This document shows, in pieces, positions 49,686 through 61,034 of a DNA stretch of 64,000 nucleotides. The notes under the pieces were generated by a model. That model was not told the DNA's origin. It saw only the letters and a program-made list of their open reading frames with translations, and made no database searches. Source of the DNA: Mesodorylaimus sp. YZB2_4. Its lineage: Eukaryota > Nematoda > Enoplea > Dorylaimida > Dorylaimidae. Every line of letters begins with the position of its first letter. Position 1 is the stretch's first letter. Both the position numbers and the translations under genes were made by a program. The stretch covers positions 62,001 through 126,000 of the forward strand of contig JASANH010000873.1 of NCBI GenBank assembly GCA_030248295.1. Direction: 5' to 3'.

Positions 49686-52600
49686 TCATCGCTGAACCTC
49701 CAGTGGGAATAGCTTGCACGTATGGTCGGCCGACGACGAAACCAGTATCTTGCCATCCCTGCAAGAAAACCAACGTTTACTCAACAGGTCAAATCCAATG
49801 CCAGAATTCCACAAGCCTCTAGGCCCATAAAGGAGCGGTAGTGATTGCAATGCACCATGCAAAGGAGGTAGTGGAGTGGTGTAGGAACAGGTGTCTACTC
49901 TCGAGGGTCCTCACTAGCAGCTGCCTAAACAAATAAATGAAAACAGCCCACTTACGGGGAAAGACTGAAATCGAGGATTGCCCCTTTATGACCTGTCCAC
50001 TGCGACACTGTCTCTCCGTTCCTGGCATCGTACACACGCAACACGCCACCGAGATCCGCCACCAAAACGCAATGATCCAACCAAACGGCTTTTACAACCC
50101 CTTCCTAAAACAGACAGAATGAACACCCTACACTTGAATCAAGCCCCAACCACCTTACCTGTTTTGGAAATGCCTGGCGGACGACGTGCGTGTTCAAATC
50201 CCACACGTTCATATCGCCGGTCACGCAACCAGTGAACAAGATCGGAGCAATTTTCGAGAATGCAACTGCTTCCACAGAAATCGGTTCTTCATCCTCTTCC
50301 ATCTCCTCACTGCCATCGCCTGCGTCCGCTCGCTGAGTTCTTCTTTCGCTTTTTGCACACACGAAGGTTGTAATTATCTGCAAGTCCAGAATGTAAGACG
50401 AATCGGTTACGCAGCACAGAATTCAGAAAACGCACCTTCCCACTCGTGCCATGAATCAAATTCACAGTACCATCCTCAGAGCCCGATGCCGCCAATGCAT
50501 TGTCTGCACTGACATGGATACACGTCACTGGGCCTTTGTGAACAGAAGCACCTACAATGCAAGGAAACGATATACATTACCCCCAGTCGGTAGCATATTC
50601 CTCACTTCCTTTGCCACATGTCATGTCATACATTATCCATAGCCGAGCACCATACAGCGCACTCGAGAGCTAAGGAACACATAACTGCCAAACATTTTTT
50701 ACCCAGGCGGGAGTGAGAGCCTTCCCTGTATGTAAATGCGCACCCAGCGTGAGAGGCAGACGCCTACCGCTAGGCCACGACTCGCGCCTAGGGGTTAGAG
50801 CTCTCCTGCACAGCACTCGTGTTCTTACCTTCCACAGTCGTATACGCAGATGTCTTCAAATCCCATATCCTGACGCCACCATCAGCATACCCCGCGCACA
50901 GTCGCTTTCCTAAAATATTGATCGTGACAAGCACGGCACAGTCGCCGATTTCACGCGTCAAGCCCCAAACTTACCATCTGGGAAAAGTTCGCCAGCAGTG
51001 CACGGATGACCATACCCGGCATACACTTTGCAATCGCCATTGGGGACCAAATACATCCAGGCCGAACCGTCCTCAGCACCGCAGAAAATGATATCCGCTG
51101 CGTGATGCCATTGAAGCCACTAAATCAAAGCCACTGTGCCAGTACATTGGTCTAATCCAGGATAATCCGCTTAATCCCTCCAGCAGTCACATCTGTAGTG
51201 CGTGTTTGACATGTGGAGAGGGCCAGCATCGACCGAACCACCGACCCGGCTGAACCGACCCGCCGATCCGGGCGAGGGGAACCACCCAAGGGCAAAACCC
51301 AAAACAACCCCACCCTCCCCCCCCACCAAAACCCCCCAAAAACAACCCCCCCCCCCCCACCCCAAAAAAACAAAAAAAACACCCAAAAAAAAACCCCCCC
51401 CCCCCCCCCGGAGAGGGTAGTGCATCTGGCTGCCTTGACTGTAGGGCTATCCCGCCTATTACATATGTACATATCTGTTGTCTTAAGGAAGAGATACCTA
51501 CATCTTTTCTATTGCTGCAAAGCCAGCATCGACCGATCAAACCCTTGGCCCGGATCCCGATCTGATCCGACCGACACACTTCAAAAAATAGAGGATAGAT
51601 GGGGTGGGCATAACGTGTTTGGCACTGCGTCCTCACCAACCTGCCATGGTTGCTCGCTCTAATTCTCTGTTAGACCACTCCAAACGACGTAGGAGAACTC
51701 ACGATAAGCAGCACCTAAAGCATGATTAAATATTGATTTGAGAGAAAAAACGGGATTTTCTCGTTACAGTTTGTCACACTTGATCATTTCCCAGCAGATA
51801 AAGCGCGAAAAATATCAGTTGCTGATCCGGCCGATCAAGCAGTTGGATCGGATCGGTCGATGCTGGCTGCAAAGTGGCCTCGGAATGGCTTATTCTAACT
51901 ATTTCTGCATTATCGATGCGTTCATATGAAATTGCCGCGCACCAAGTGCACACCCAGCAATCTTTTCGAGAAGTGCCCTATCAACGAGTGGTCCATAAAG
52001 GAGAATTCCTGGGACAATTTTGAGAATCGACTGCATCGCGGCATCGATAATGACATTCAGGATGGGATCCAGCATCGACCAATCCACCGATCCGCCGATC
52101 CGACGGGTGAATCGGTTCCCGATCAGATCCGACTGCTAGATCAGCCGGATAACTACGTAAAATTTTTCGGGCTTAATCCGCTGGAAAATGAAAAAGGTGT
52201 GGGATACTATAATGAGAAAACCCCGTTGTTTCTCTCACATCATCATTTAAAATCCCGCTTTAGGCGCTGGTTATCTCTCCTGTGTCCGTTGGAGTGGAGT
52301 GACAGAGAGTGACAGCTACGAAACAGAGCAGGCCGGTGAGGAATCAGTGCCAAATACGTTATCCCCATCAATCTTTTATTTTGTGAAGCGGATCGGCCAG
52401 ATCAGATGGTGATCAGGATACAGGCCTAGGGTCGGATCGGTCGATGAAGCATCTATTCATATGCTCAAGTACTTACAGACAAATCGCCCACTTGGAAGTG
52501 CGCAATGGGCGTGAAATCTTGCATTCGCCAAACCTGCACTAAGCCAGCCATGTCAGCCGTCGCCAACATACTTTTCCTTGCATTGAATCGGACATAAGTT

Positions 52601-53636
52601 ACAGAATCAGAGTGACCTAAAAAGTCAAGGCCACCAGTGACGACGAAAGAACGAAAGCATCAGCAAAGGGCTGTTACCTGTGCACTCAAACACTAGACTT
52701 CCATTCTCCACATTCCATACATAGGCACGATCGTCCTCACCGCCACTCGCGGCATACGGTGGGCTGACGTCGACACTAAACACGTCACCTAAAATGGGAC
52801 AGACGTTACTGCAGCACTGCTGAAAAAACAGTACATACAGCAGTGCCTTATACTGAACCAGCAGCACCGTGCAACAGGTGGGCTGCCTTGACTGGCCATC
52901 ACACACTGTACTGTAGTAGAACCCCGTGGGTTGACGCTTCACACTCCTGCGACTGATCGTGAGATCGAGGCCAGCATACAGTGTTTTTGAGGGCATACTG
53001 TAGAGGCTCGACTAGCAATCGATACTGTGAACATAGCCGGCAGTTGGGGGCGTCACCCGTTAGGGCGATGTTTCAGTCATGGACTAGGTCGAAAGACTTT
53101 GGTAGGCTGCCCTGAGTTTTAGGGGGGGGGGGGGGGCGCAAAAGCTTTTAGCCAGTGGAGTTTTGGCGTTGCGCAAAAGCTCCACTGGCCGCCCCCTCCG
53201 GTAAGTAATACGGACCTTGTCGTATCCGCTCCTGAAAAGGCTCATACAAATCCTGCAACGCTACCACGAGATACCAACCAACTTAAAAAGTGCAGCCGGC
53301 GCGCATTAGTTACGCATTCACACAGACGAGGACAGAGCTTATTATCAGACCAGCTACCTGACCCATTCCCCTTACCTGTGTGCTTAGAAAACGTCAGCAT
53401 TGAATTGTCAACCACTTCCGATGCAGCCGAGACCTCGCCATCCATCACATCTTCCACCGCCTCACCATCACTTTCGCCTTCACCACTGTCCTCGCTGGGT
53501 GCATTTCCTAAAGATCTCACCCGTTTACTCCTGCTAGCACTCATCTCGTGCCAACCCTACCATTGGCCTCATTCTCGGGCAGCTCGATGACCTCCAATGC
53601 GTCGTCCGGTGACACAAAATCTTCCTCGCTAGCCAT
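49686..53636 (-). CDS. AAMP: AAMP-like WD40-repeat protein
   Basis: Exons: 53636-53561, 53507-53376, 52788-52678, 52616-52477, 51119-50975, 50909-50829, 50551-50436, 50377-50159, 50104-49956, 49758-49686; 413 aa against ~434 in vertebrates. AAMP is a cytosolic WD40 propeller; its yeast relative Sqt1 is a ribosomal protein uL16 chaperone. An acidic N-terminus (about residues 1-65) precedes WD blades: GGEDDRAYVWNVENG, RKSMLATADMAGLVQVW, WLQWHHAADIIFCGAEDG, GYADGGVRIWDL, ASGSEDGTVNLI, TGCVTGDMNVWDL and a last ILVSSSADHTCKLF. All ten exons join in frame. Its start is only 223 bp downstream of the SBP2 stop on the same strand. The large intron 52476-51120 is filled by MITEs. Confidence 0.93.
50615..50795 (-). 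repeat. tRNA-derived SINE, family A, in an AAMP intron
   Basis: Minus strand: tRNA-like head GGCCTAGCGGTAGGCGTCTG near 50760-50780, then GCCTCTCACGCTGGGTGCGC, a degenerate B box, the block shared with 2410-2440, and a short ATGAC pentamer tail at 50618-50630. Confidence 0.65.
51290..51412. repeat. A/C homopolymer-run tract
   Basis: Almost only A and C on the + strand, in alternating runs of up to 17 C and 9 A, so G/T-rich with quadruplex potential on the minus strand. Just before it, 51224-51241 carries a MITE-like start GCCAGCATCGACCGA. GGAGAGG occurs immediately on each side (near 51216 and 51410). Confidence 0.55.
51516..51873. mobile_element. MITE (346 bp), CAGCATCGACCGATC family, with 6-bp flanking repeat
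   Basis: Element 51522-51867. Ends are perfect 17-bp inverted repeats GCCAGCATCGACCGATC. TGCAAA flanks both sides (51516-51521 and 51868-51873). No coding capacity. Relatives lie at 39144, 52068-52450 and 57830-58086. The superfamily is not clear to me. Confidence 0.8.
52068..52450. mobile_element. Second MITE of the same family in the AAMP intron
   Basis: Left end TCCAGCATCGACCAATCC, right end (complement) GCTTCATCGACCGATCC. Sub-terminal GATCCGAC/GATCGG motifs are repeated. The right part matches 39144-39200 in reverse. No clear flanking duplication. Confidence 0.6.
53151..53189. repeat. Near-perfect 39-nt hairpin in an AAMP intron
   Basis: GCCAGTGGAG at 53151-53160 pairs with 53180-53189, and the interior continues TTTT/AAAA and GCG pairing. 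A G16 run sits immediately upstream (53122-53136). Confidence 0.5.
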
Positions 53637-53859
53637 TCTAAGCAGGAACCACAGTCATCGTCAGAGTAATCATATTGTCACAAATCACAGAAATTCAACT
53701 GGCAATAATTGCCAGGGTCCAAAAAACCATTCACTTCCTCACCCAACTGTTTACTAATCACTGGCCCATACCCGCCCAAATCAAGCAATACTCCAACTAT
53801 GGTATCACAGATCAACTGCGAGCTCATATCTCTTTACAAGCCTCAGTACGAAAGATCTT
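53637..53859. other. Short spacer between SBP2 stop and AAMP start
   Basis: 223 bp on the same transcribed strand. No AATAAA is seen on the minus strand. The compact spacing would allow co-transcription, but sequence alone cannot show it. Confidence 0.35.
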
Positions 53860-56800
53860 CTAATTTTCTGAAACTTGGGGATTCGACTTATTCGATTCCT
53901 CGAACGTCCGTTTTGCTCGCTCGATACATTCCACCAAAGTCTTGTATTGCTCCTGAAAAACCGAATCACAGCCGTATGCACTAAAAATAGGAGACAAAAC
54001 CTTACCTCGGCTCCTTGATAATTCAGAATTCCCGCGCAAGAAATGGGCGCGTGCTTGTGCGACACATAACCGAGTTTGGTTTTCGTCAAAGCAAAAACAT
54101 ATGGCACGCTTTGTTCCCGGCACATGTTCAGTATATCGCTCATCATTTGGTCCAATCCTCCTGCAACGATAACACGGTTAATCAGAAGAAAACGTACATG
54201 CACTAGCTAGCGTGCGAGGGGGTACATCAGTGGCGCATGCTATCATAATGGTTTCAAACATTGTTTTTACCCCGCCCCCCCTTCTCCCCATGTGCCTACG
54301 GATTTGGTCACTAAGATACCTACTTGGTTACATGACAAAACACAGCCAAAGAAAGACCGCGGCGAGATAAGACCGAAAGACAAAATGACCGCTGATAATA
54401 CCGCGTGAAAAAAAGACCGAAAATAACCAAAGATCAGATAGGGCATTCATGAAGCTAGTTTTTCGAGCTGAGTGTGAAATGCCTTTTGACTGTTATCGAG
54501 AGCCAGAAATACAACGATTTGTTGCTACACCGTGGATACCGGTTCATCAAGGAGAAAGAAAAAAAGATTGTCTGGAAATGTACATTTCTTAAGAAAGCCA
54601 AGTGCCCTGCTCGAATGCTGCTTCTCAAGAATCAACGCGCAGCAGTAGGTAACTGTTGGATTATCAGATGCAGTTAAAGGCGCACTGCCGCCAGTGTCGT
54701 CGCTGAAACGTGCAGTACAAAGAACGCGGCATCATGGAGCTCTGCCGGATCCGCGGTCGCTGGACTGGAGGGCCTAATCATTCCTCATGAGTACCAGCTG
54801 ACAGAAGCTGGACAGCCATTCGTGGGTGATATCGCTGTCTTTTGTATGAGATAAGAGTCGAAATAGGACATACAGCCTGCCGCATATTGGATCACCCGCG
54901 AAATTTGGATACTATATCTATAATATGGGCCATAAGCCAGAAAGACCAAAACCGTATAGTGTTCATATTGTTTCATTTGGTTTCGGTTCTAGCTAATCGG
55001 TTAGGTTCGGTTCGGTTCTCGGTTCTTTCGGTTTAGAATCTAAACCTTTCGGTTCGGTTCAATTTTTCGGTTCGAGAGCACTGAGTTTTTCCAGTGCAAT
55101 TTAGCCTCAGCTTAGACCATTATCTGTGATATTTTACCTCCACAAAACATGCTGCATAGCAAATCGCCATCATAGAAAATTCAAGCAAGCCACATTTCAC
55201 GCTGAATAATTATATGAATTCTGATCAATCAGTATGTTCGCGCGCAAGCACACCTTTATTGCCACCAGGCTGGGGTTTGAATCGAGCAAGCTAAGTGTTA
55301 CCAGGTCTGCAAAGCAATAATGGCCCAGATGCAGGTTCGGGTTGCCCTAAAACTCAACTTCCCAAAAATGGAAAGAAGGCCCTTTGCAAAAAACCGCTTC
55401 CCAGACACCTAACAATATTCTAAGCGAGCCATTATGGCGCATTTAAATGCCATATCAGTATTTAAAGGCGCCAAAAACTTCCAATGCTTCAGCGAGATCC
55501 AACCAGCTTCTCATCATTGAAAACACTCTTTGAATCAACGGCATTGTCGAGAGAGCTAACGACAGGCCGTAAGACAAGCCAGTATATAAAGATGCCCTAA
55601 AAATTCCTTGGAAATCTCTGATTGCCCTAGAAGTGTCCTGCCTGAAAAAGTGCCCTGACAGGTTACAATTTCCCCAGATTTTGGCGATTGCCCTGCACCT
55701 GGCGGCAACATTGAGCCCAGCGATCCGCTGCCTGTGTGCTGCTAGCGTGGGGGAAAAGGCTTGCGTATCCGTTGCTCCAGGGTTGCGCGACACCCAGCTG
55801 CTTGGTGCGCCATGGAGCCGAAACAATTTCGATTCGGTGCACCGCACCGAAATTTCGGCTCCACCTCTTTCCCGAGCCGAACCGAGAACCGAGCCGATGG
55901 AACCGAACCGTTCCGCCCGTAATTCATATTCCCTTCCTTACAGAAACTATAAGATATGAAGTTCCACAGTCGACACTCTGACAACTTCTATCGCCACTTT
56001 TGTCACAGCCGCATATCCCCAGGTTCGACTCTTTTCAAATCCTATATTTCCCTGCGCAGCAAGCGAAGATTCACAGAACACAATTTCAAGTGCACTCTAT
56101 ACTTAGGTATTGATAATGCAGAAGCTCTACATCGATGTAGAGCTGCTTGCGGCATATCTATCGGGGCTGATTATACGGTCAAAGTAGGGAATCAGTTAAT
56201 CTGACACTGTCTGAGCAATGATGGCATTGTCTGACTAACTCTACCATAACATTATTTCGGGGGGGGGGGGGGGCTGTACGCTATGCAACCTAGCTTACCT
56301 TCTCCACTAGCAGATTCGATATTTGGAGCAAACACGACGCATTTGATTTTTTCAACTTTCAACAATTTATTGACTTCTCGCAAGCCATAGACAAGTCGTT
56401 TTTTCATGCGAGCCTGAAACAAACAGCAATGCTAAAAGTCACGGTTTCGAGGCCAGAAAGTAACACGCTTCTGCGCCATAGGCCACTATCTAGAATCGAC
56501 AGGATGCAGAGCAAGCTAATGATGTTTCGTCAGCAGCAAGATCTGTCCCAGTAACAAGTCGTGTCTACGAAACAACCTTGCAGTTACCTTGTCCGGATTA
56601 GAGGCGTATAACCTGTCCTGGAATCGGCCCAGTTGAGTAATCACCGCAATCACACGCTCATTAAGTTCATCCGATAAAGTATTATCCAAAAATCTCAAAT
56701 TGACAAAAACCAACATAGTTGAATTAAAAACGAAAGCTGCATAATTCATACTTTGACATCGACCGCACTCGCGCAGGAGGCTTTGTGGCAACAGTCTCCT

Positions 56801-58556
56801 CGCTGTTTCCTGAAAATAAGCAGCCTAATGACACAATGGAAGCATTTCTATGTTAGAACAGGAGCACTACGCTCATGACCTGGAAATATTGCTAATATCG
56901 CGAACCCAAGTTTGCCTACCCGTAACAACGACTGGAACTTCTTTGTCATCCTCAGCATCCTTTGGTGTGTCCTCTTGCTCTGGAGCTTCTTGCTCGGCTC
57001 GATCCTCCCGATATTGCTTCCTTTCGTTCAGAATGGTCTAACAGGTTTTAAATACAGTAAATGTCAAAAATAGGCTAAAATCGCAATTTGGCAATTACCT
57101 TTTTCATGCGAGTGTACTTCTTTTTCGGATTCTCACGCTGTTTTCCTTTGTGTAAAACTGGTACACTGGAATCTAAAATATTTCCACGAGGAACTGTGGC
57201 ACTTGCCGCAGCTTGCTTTTCGGTCTGACGATGAGAACAATGCCATCTTAGAAAGATTAAAATTATAAAATAAAATGAGCGTTCTACTTTGGGGGTGACG
57301 TCTTTTTGAGCGGTCACACGAGGTTTTGGATTTTTAGCAACACTGCGTCCATTCGACGCACTTGGTCCTTGATCTTTATTTTTTCCTTGATCAGATGTCA
57401 ACTAAAAAAAGAAGAAACAGGTCAAGGCTGCAACAAACTTCATCATGAGTCGATACCTGCAGAAACAGGAACTCGCCTAACGGAACCGATTTAGTTGGTT
57501 TGTTTTTCCGTGTTGGAGGATTCGCTGGCTGGTTTTGCTTCACATTTGATCGCTCTTCACCTTAAAAAACAGAAGATTATAACTGATAATTAAACTGGAC
57601 CAAGCACGCAATTTTATTACCTCTAGCTGATGATACCGGTTCATCATCAGACGCAGGTGCAATTGGAGCAGGGCGAGTCGCTTTTTGGAGCACCTATAAG
57701 ACAGGTAAGCCGGGTTTCAGAGATATCTTCTCAACCAGTACATAAGAAGTCAATCAGAGCGATAAATAAGTTTATTTCGGAAAGATTAAGAAGGAGATTT
57801 ATCTCCCAGGATAGATCTACCCAGCCTTAAGCTCGGATCCCGATCCCAATCCAACGCGATTTGAAAAAGTTTAATAGAGATAAAATAAACGCCCTTCTCT
57901 GCTCTGCTTCCTGCTCATCGCAATCACCACCAGTCAACTCTAAAGGGACACAGGAGCACTAACAAGCACCTCCAGTATACACAGTACCGACTTGCAAGAC
58001 AAAATAGTACCTGCTAATCATGATAGCGCCAGCAGAGAAACCCAGAAAATTATGACTGCCGATCCGCCTGATCGGTCGATGCTGTCCTGCGCGTTCGCAC
58101 GCTACGGCGTAGTAGCACGCGTAACGTCCTTATGTGTATGCTCATGAGGACATAACGCCATCCCCAGAAATTTAATAGGTAAATGGGCCCAAGGTCAGCA
58201 GAGTTTCCGTTTTGTTAATCTAAATTACGGAGGCTGTTGAATCCAGGACGCAGAAAACCACACAAATCTGGCAGGTGCGCTCCCGCCCAAATAGCTACGA
58301 CGGGCTATATCGGCTAAATTTTTAAAGGAATAAGACACAAGTCGCTTACCAGCTTAGGCCTAGGATTTTTCAGGGCGGCACTATACGATAACGGTGGAAT
58401 GGATCCATTTTCACGAAGGGATTGTGACGACGGTTGATCAGTCGAAGTACGACCATCAGCCGCTGCTGGTAATGAAGAAGGGAAAAATGCAGGCGCATTC
58501 ACGTTCCATTTAGGTTGACCTCGTCCGGCAGTTAATGGCATTTCTGTATCGACCAT
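53860..58556 (-). CDS. SECISBP2: SECIS-binding protein 2 (selenocysteine incorporation factor)
   Basis: Exons: 58556-58350, 57693-57621, 57560-57457, 57401-57288, 57224-57099, 57037-56920, 56809-56752, 56693-56588, 56413-56299, 54160-54006, 53952-53860; 422 aa. SBP2 binds SECIS hairpins in selenoprotein mRNAs and recruits the selenocysteine elongation factor. The SECIS-interaction segment is clear (ILDSSVPVLHKGKQREN, near residue 180), followed by the bipartite RNA-binding region: RFQDRLYASNPDKARMKKRL, VYGLREVNKLLK, and an L7Ae core with CVVFAPNIESASGEGGLD, VPYVFALTKTKLGYVSHK and PISCAGILNYQGAE. It is much shorter than vertebrate SBP2 (~850 aa), keeping only the functional C-terminal half; the start is the first ATG of the first exon seen, so an additional 5' exon is possible. 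The 2.1-kb intron 56298-54161 holds transposon remains. Confidence 0.92.
54474..54677 (+). pseudogene. FLYWCH zinc-finger fragment in an SBP2 intron
   Basis: A 67-codon frame with SQKYNDLLLHRGYRF, then IVWKCTFLKKAKCPARM, the spacing of FLYWCH fingers (GYxF, W-x-C, KCxAR). The final His-x-His is missing. FLYWCH domains commonly sit at the front of MULE-type transposases, so this is probably a transposon remnant. It is antisense to the host gene. Confidence 0.5.
54990..55920. mobile_element. Possible foldback element with CGGTTCGGTTC-type ends
   Basis: Left 54990-55075 is rich in GGTTCGGTTC; right 55865-55915 is its complement (GAACCGAACCG). Internal inverted repeats occur at 55047-55063 (GGTTTAGAATCTAAACC) and about 55811-55862 (TGGAGCCGAAA facing its complement). 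No coding frame and no target duplication identified. Confidence 0.4.
56123..56144. repeat. 22-bp perfect palindrome in an SBP2 intron
   Basis: AGCTCTACATC followed by its exact complement, with no spacer. It may be a fortuitous site or the centre of a decayed inverted repeat. Confidence 0.5.
57830..58086. mobile_element. MITE relative in an SBP2 intron
   Basis: Left GGATCCCGATCCCAATCC, right GATCGGTCGATGCTG, matching the right terminus of the copy at 51522-51867. The left terminus is degraded. Confidence 0.45.
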
Positions 58557-58924
58557 AATTGGCAATGGTCAGAAAATGCCTAGGACCACAGTCCAATGAA
58601 AGTCTCCCTAAATCCAGAGATTTTAAAATTTTAGCTGTTGCGTAATGGATTACTGTAACTTATGCTCGTCACTCCAGCGCAGGCACACTGCTTTTCACTA
58701 CGAAACGCGGGAAATTTGAATATATCAAGTCAAATAGCCACCATCAGGAGCCAGAGACAAAAACGTGTACACATGCATTTGTCCTAGAGTAATTCATGTG
58801 ATGCCAGGTACAATGAGGTGGCCATCAATTGTTTAGCCCATTTTACGCCAATCAATCATTTTATTCGCTCTGATTATTTTAGGATCGAAGCTAAGGGCAT
58901 GAAACCTTGTCCTTGTACATTTAC
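58557..58924. other. Upstream of SBP2; no gene
   Basis: Nothing recognisable; the presumed SBP2 promoter lies here. Confidence 0.4.
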
Positions 58925-59345
58925 ATGATAGCGGCCGCGGTGATGCAGCGATGCGGTATTCGTATTGCTTGGGAGCGAGTGACTGGACTCGTCCCGGGTT
59001 CGATCCCCGGTGACGGAGGTCGGTTTGCGAACCATGAACCCTCGCTGACTTTGCTCGCCAGGTCGTGGGTGACTCACCCGGCGCCGCTGAGGTGCTCCGA
59101 GTGGAGACGGAAGCCAAACGAGGAGACAGTCTTGGCTGTCCAGCAGACAGGGTTCAAAGCCAGCCCCCATCGTCCGAGGAGTCGATGTCCAGTCCAGGAT
59201 GCCCCCGCGTGGAGGTGCTCCTACTGTAGAGGAGACACGCAGAGGGAAGCTGCTGTGTGTGCTGGTCCCCGCACAGTCTTGCTTATAAGGTTTGACTGCT
59301 GGCCGGCTTTAGGCAAAAGCGGGCTTCGGCCCACCAAAATTAATG
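58925..59345 (+). repeat. tRNA-derived SINE, family B, full length
   Basis: The head has an A-box-like TGATGCAGCGATGCGG and a perfect B box GGGTTCGATCCCC at 58997-59009. The body contains GTCGTGGGTGACTCAC and AGGTGCTCCGAGT, and the 3' block ends GGCAAAAGCGGGCTTCGG. The body is shared with 18515-18815 and 14788-14905. Confidence 0.8.
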
Positions 59346-59656
59346 TCATTATCAGTGCATGACTTACTCTAGGTCATGCACGTGCATACATTTTGTGTGT
59401 CTGGTTTAGCTTACCCACGCGTGTATAATGGCTCAAGGGTAGGACGTCTTCGTGTTTCATTGCTCGTATATCTCCAAACCTCTCAAAATGTTGAGCGCAA
59501 CGGTTGTACATCGCCCTACCAGCTGCAGCTATAACCGTGGACGCTCAAGAGTGTTGAGGAGCTGCACTGTGGGCCGGCAACACATGGTTGGAGCCAGGGA
59601 CTGATGCCAGATTATGTGTTGCCAGAACGTGGTCGCCGTAGCGTGTTATGCCGTCG
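59346..59656. other. No gene; flank of the transposon
   Basis: Nothing recognisable in this stretch. Confidence 0.4.
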
Positions 59657-59997
59657 TGGCATAGTAGTATAGGAGCGATTGGATCACCGTTACTCCTCCA
59701 GGTTACCCAGGGTGGAGGAGGTCAAGACAGCCCGCCCTTAGCCACCGTCCATTCCAGGCTCACGGGTCATTACTGACCCAGCCAATGACCATATCGGCGG
59801 TACTCACTGCCCATACCCAGTATCATCCATGTGATTACATGATTGACACATGTCAAATTCAAATCCAGCTTAAGTGACGCTTCTATGAAGCGGCGAGGTT
59901 TTTTGAATTTCCCGCCTTCACGTATAAAGGGCCTGTTATGTCTGCTATGTTGCGCCAATTTGAAAGTGACAACAACATGTCTTCGAAACCTACAGCG

Positions 59998-60530
59998 GAG
60001 CAGCTCGGAGCTGCTCATTTTGTGGCAGGAGCAGCTCCTCCTTGGTGGGGAGCAGCTCGGAGCTGCTCATTTTGTGGCAGGAGCAGCTCCTCCTTGGTGG
60101 GGAGCAGCTCGGAGCTGCTCATTTTGTGGCAGGAGCAGCTCCTCCTTGGTGGGGAGCAGCTCGGAGCTGCTCATTTTGTGGCAGGAGCAGCTCCTCCTTG
60201 GTGGGGAGCAGCTCGGAGCTGCTCATTTTGTTGCAGGAGCAGCTCCTTCTTGGTGGAGAGCAGCTCGGAGCTGCTCATTTTGTGGCAGGAGCAGCTCCTC
60301 CTTGGTGGGGAGCAGCTCGGAGCTGCTCATTTTGTGGCAGGAGCAGCTCCTCCTTAGTGGGGATCAGCTCGGAGCTGCTCATTTTGTGGCAGGAGCAGCT
60401 CCTCCTTGGTGGGGAGCAGCTCGGAGCTGCTCATTTTGTTGCAGGAGCAGCTCCTCCTTGGTGGAGAGCTGCTCAGAGTTGCTCATTTTGTTGCAGGAGC
60501 AGCTCCTCCTTGGTGGGGAGCGCAGCACTT
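59998..60530 (+). repeat. Left-arm tandem array, 10 copies of 52 bp
   Basis: Each unit contains GAGCAGCTCGGAGCTGCTC (a perfect palindrome around one base), then ATTTTGT, then GAGCAGCTC again. Because 52 is not a multiple of 3 and no frame has a stop, open frames run through the array and rotate through three repeated peptides; these are not genes. Confidence 0.9.
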
Positions 60531-60697
60531 TGGTAGCAGGAGTAGCTCCTACTTTGTGGGGACCTTTCCATTTTATGAGGTGAGCGGCAAATGTGAGAGC
60601 ATACACCATGCCAGTTTCCTACAAATCCAGTCAGGGCGTTCACTTTTTACCTTAGGCGGCTTTACTTCATGGTCCATGTTGCACTTATAAGCCTACA

Positions 60698-60906
60698 ACC
60701 CCGCTCATATTAGCGGGGGAGCTGCTCATGTTAGCGGGGAGCTGCTCATGGTAGCGGGGAGCTGCTCATGTTAGCGGGGGAGCAGCTCATGTTAGCGGGG
60801 AGCAGCTCATGGTAGCGGGGGAGCTTCTCATGTTAGCGGGGGAGCAGCTCATGTTAGCGGGGAGCAGCTCATGTTAGCGGGGAGCAGCTCATGTTAGCGG
60901 TGGAGC
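60698..60906 (+). repeat. Left-arm inner array, about 10 copies of ~20 bp
   Basis: Units of the type GAGCAGCTCATGTTAGCGGG, with GAGCTGCTC in the first copies, so the 9-mer is shared with the 52-bp units. Confidence 0.85.
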
Positions 60907-61034
60907 AATCACTGCCCTGATGCCTTCATATATTCTTCCTCATATGAATGTGAAGAGAGGGCTAACTGCCAAGTGACGATAAAAGGCAACAGTTTTGTTG
61001 CATCTGCCAGTTTCATATTTTTTCGAGTTGGCGA

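Noticed and set aside
59843-60583. Open frames of up to 246 codons encoding repetitive peptides
   Set aside because: Produced by the 52-bp array, which has no stop in any frame; the same happens in the right arm on the other strand. No independent coding signal.
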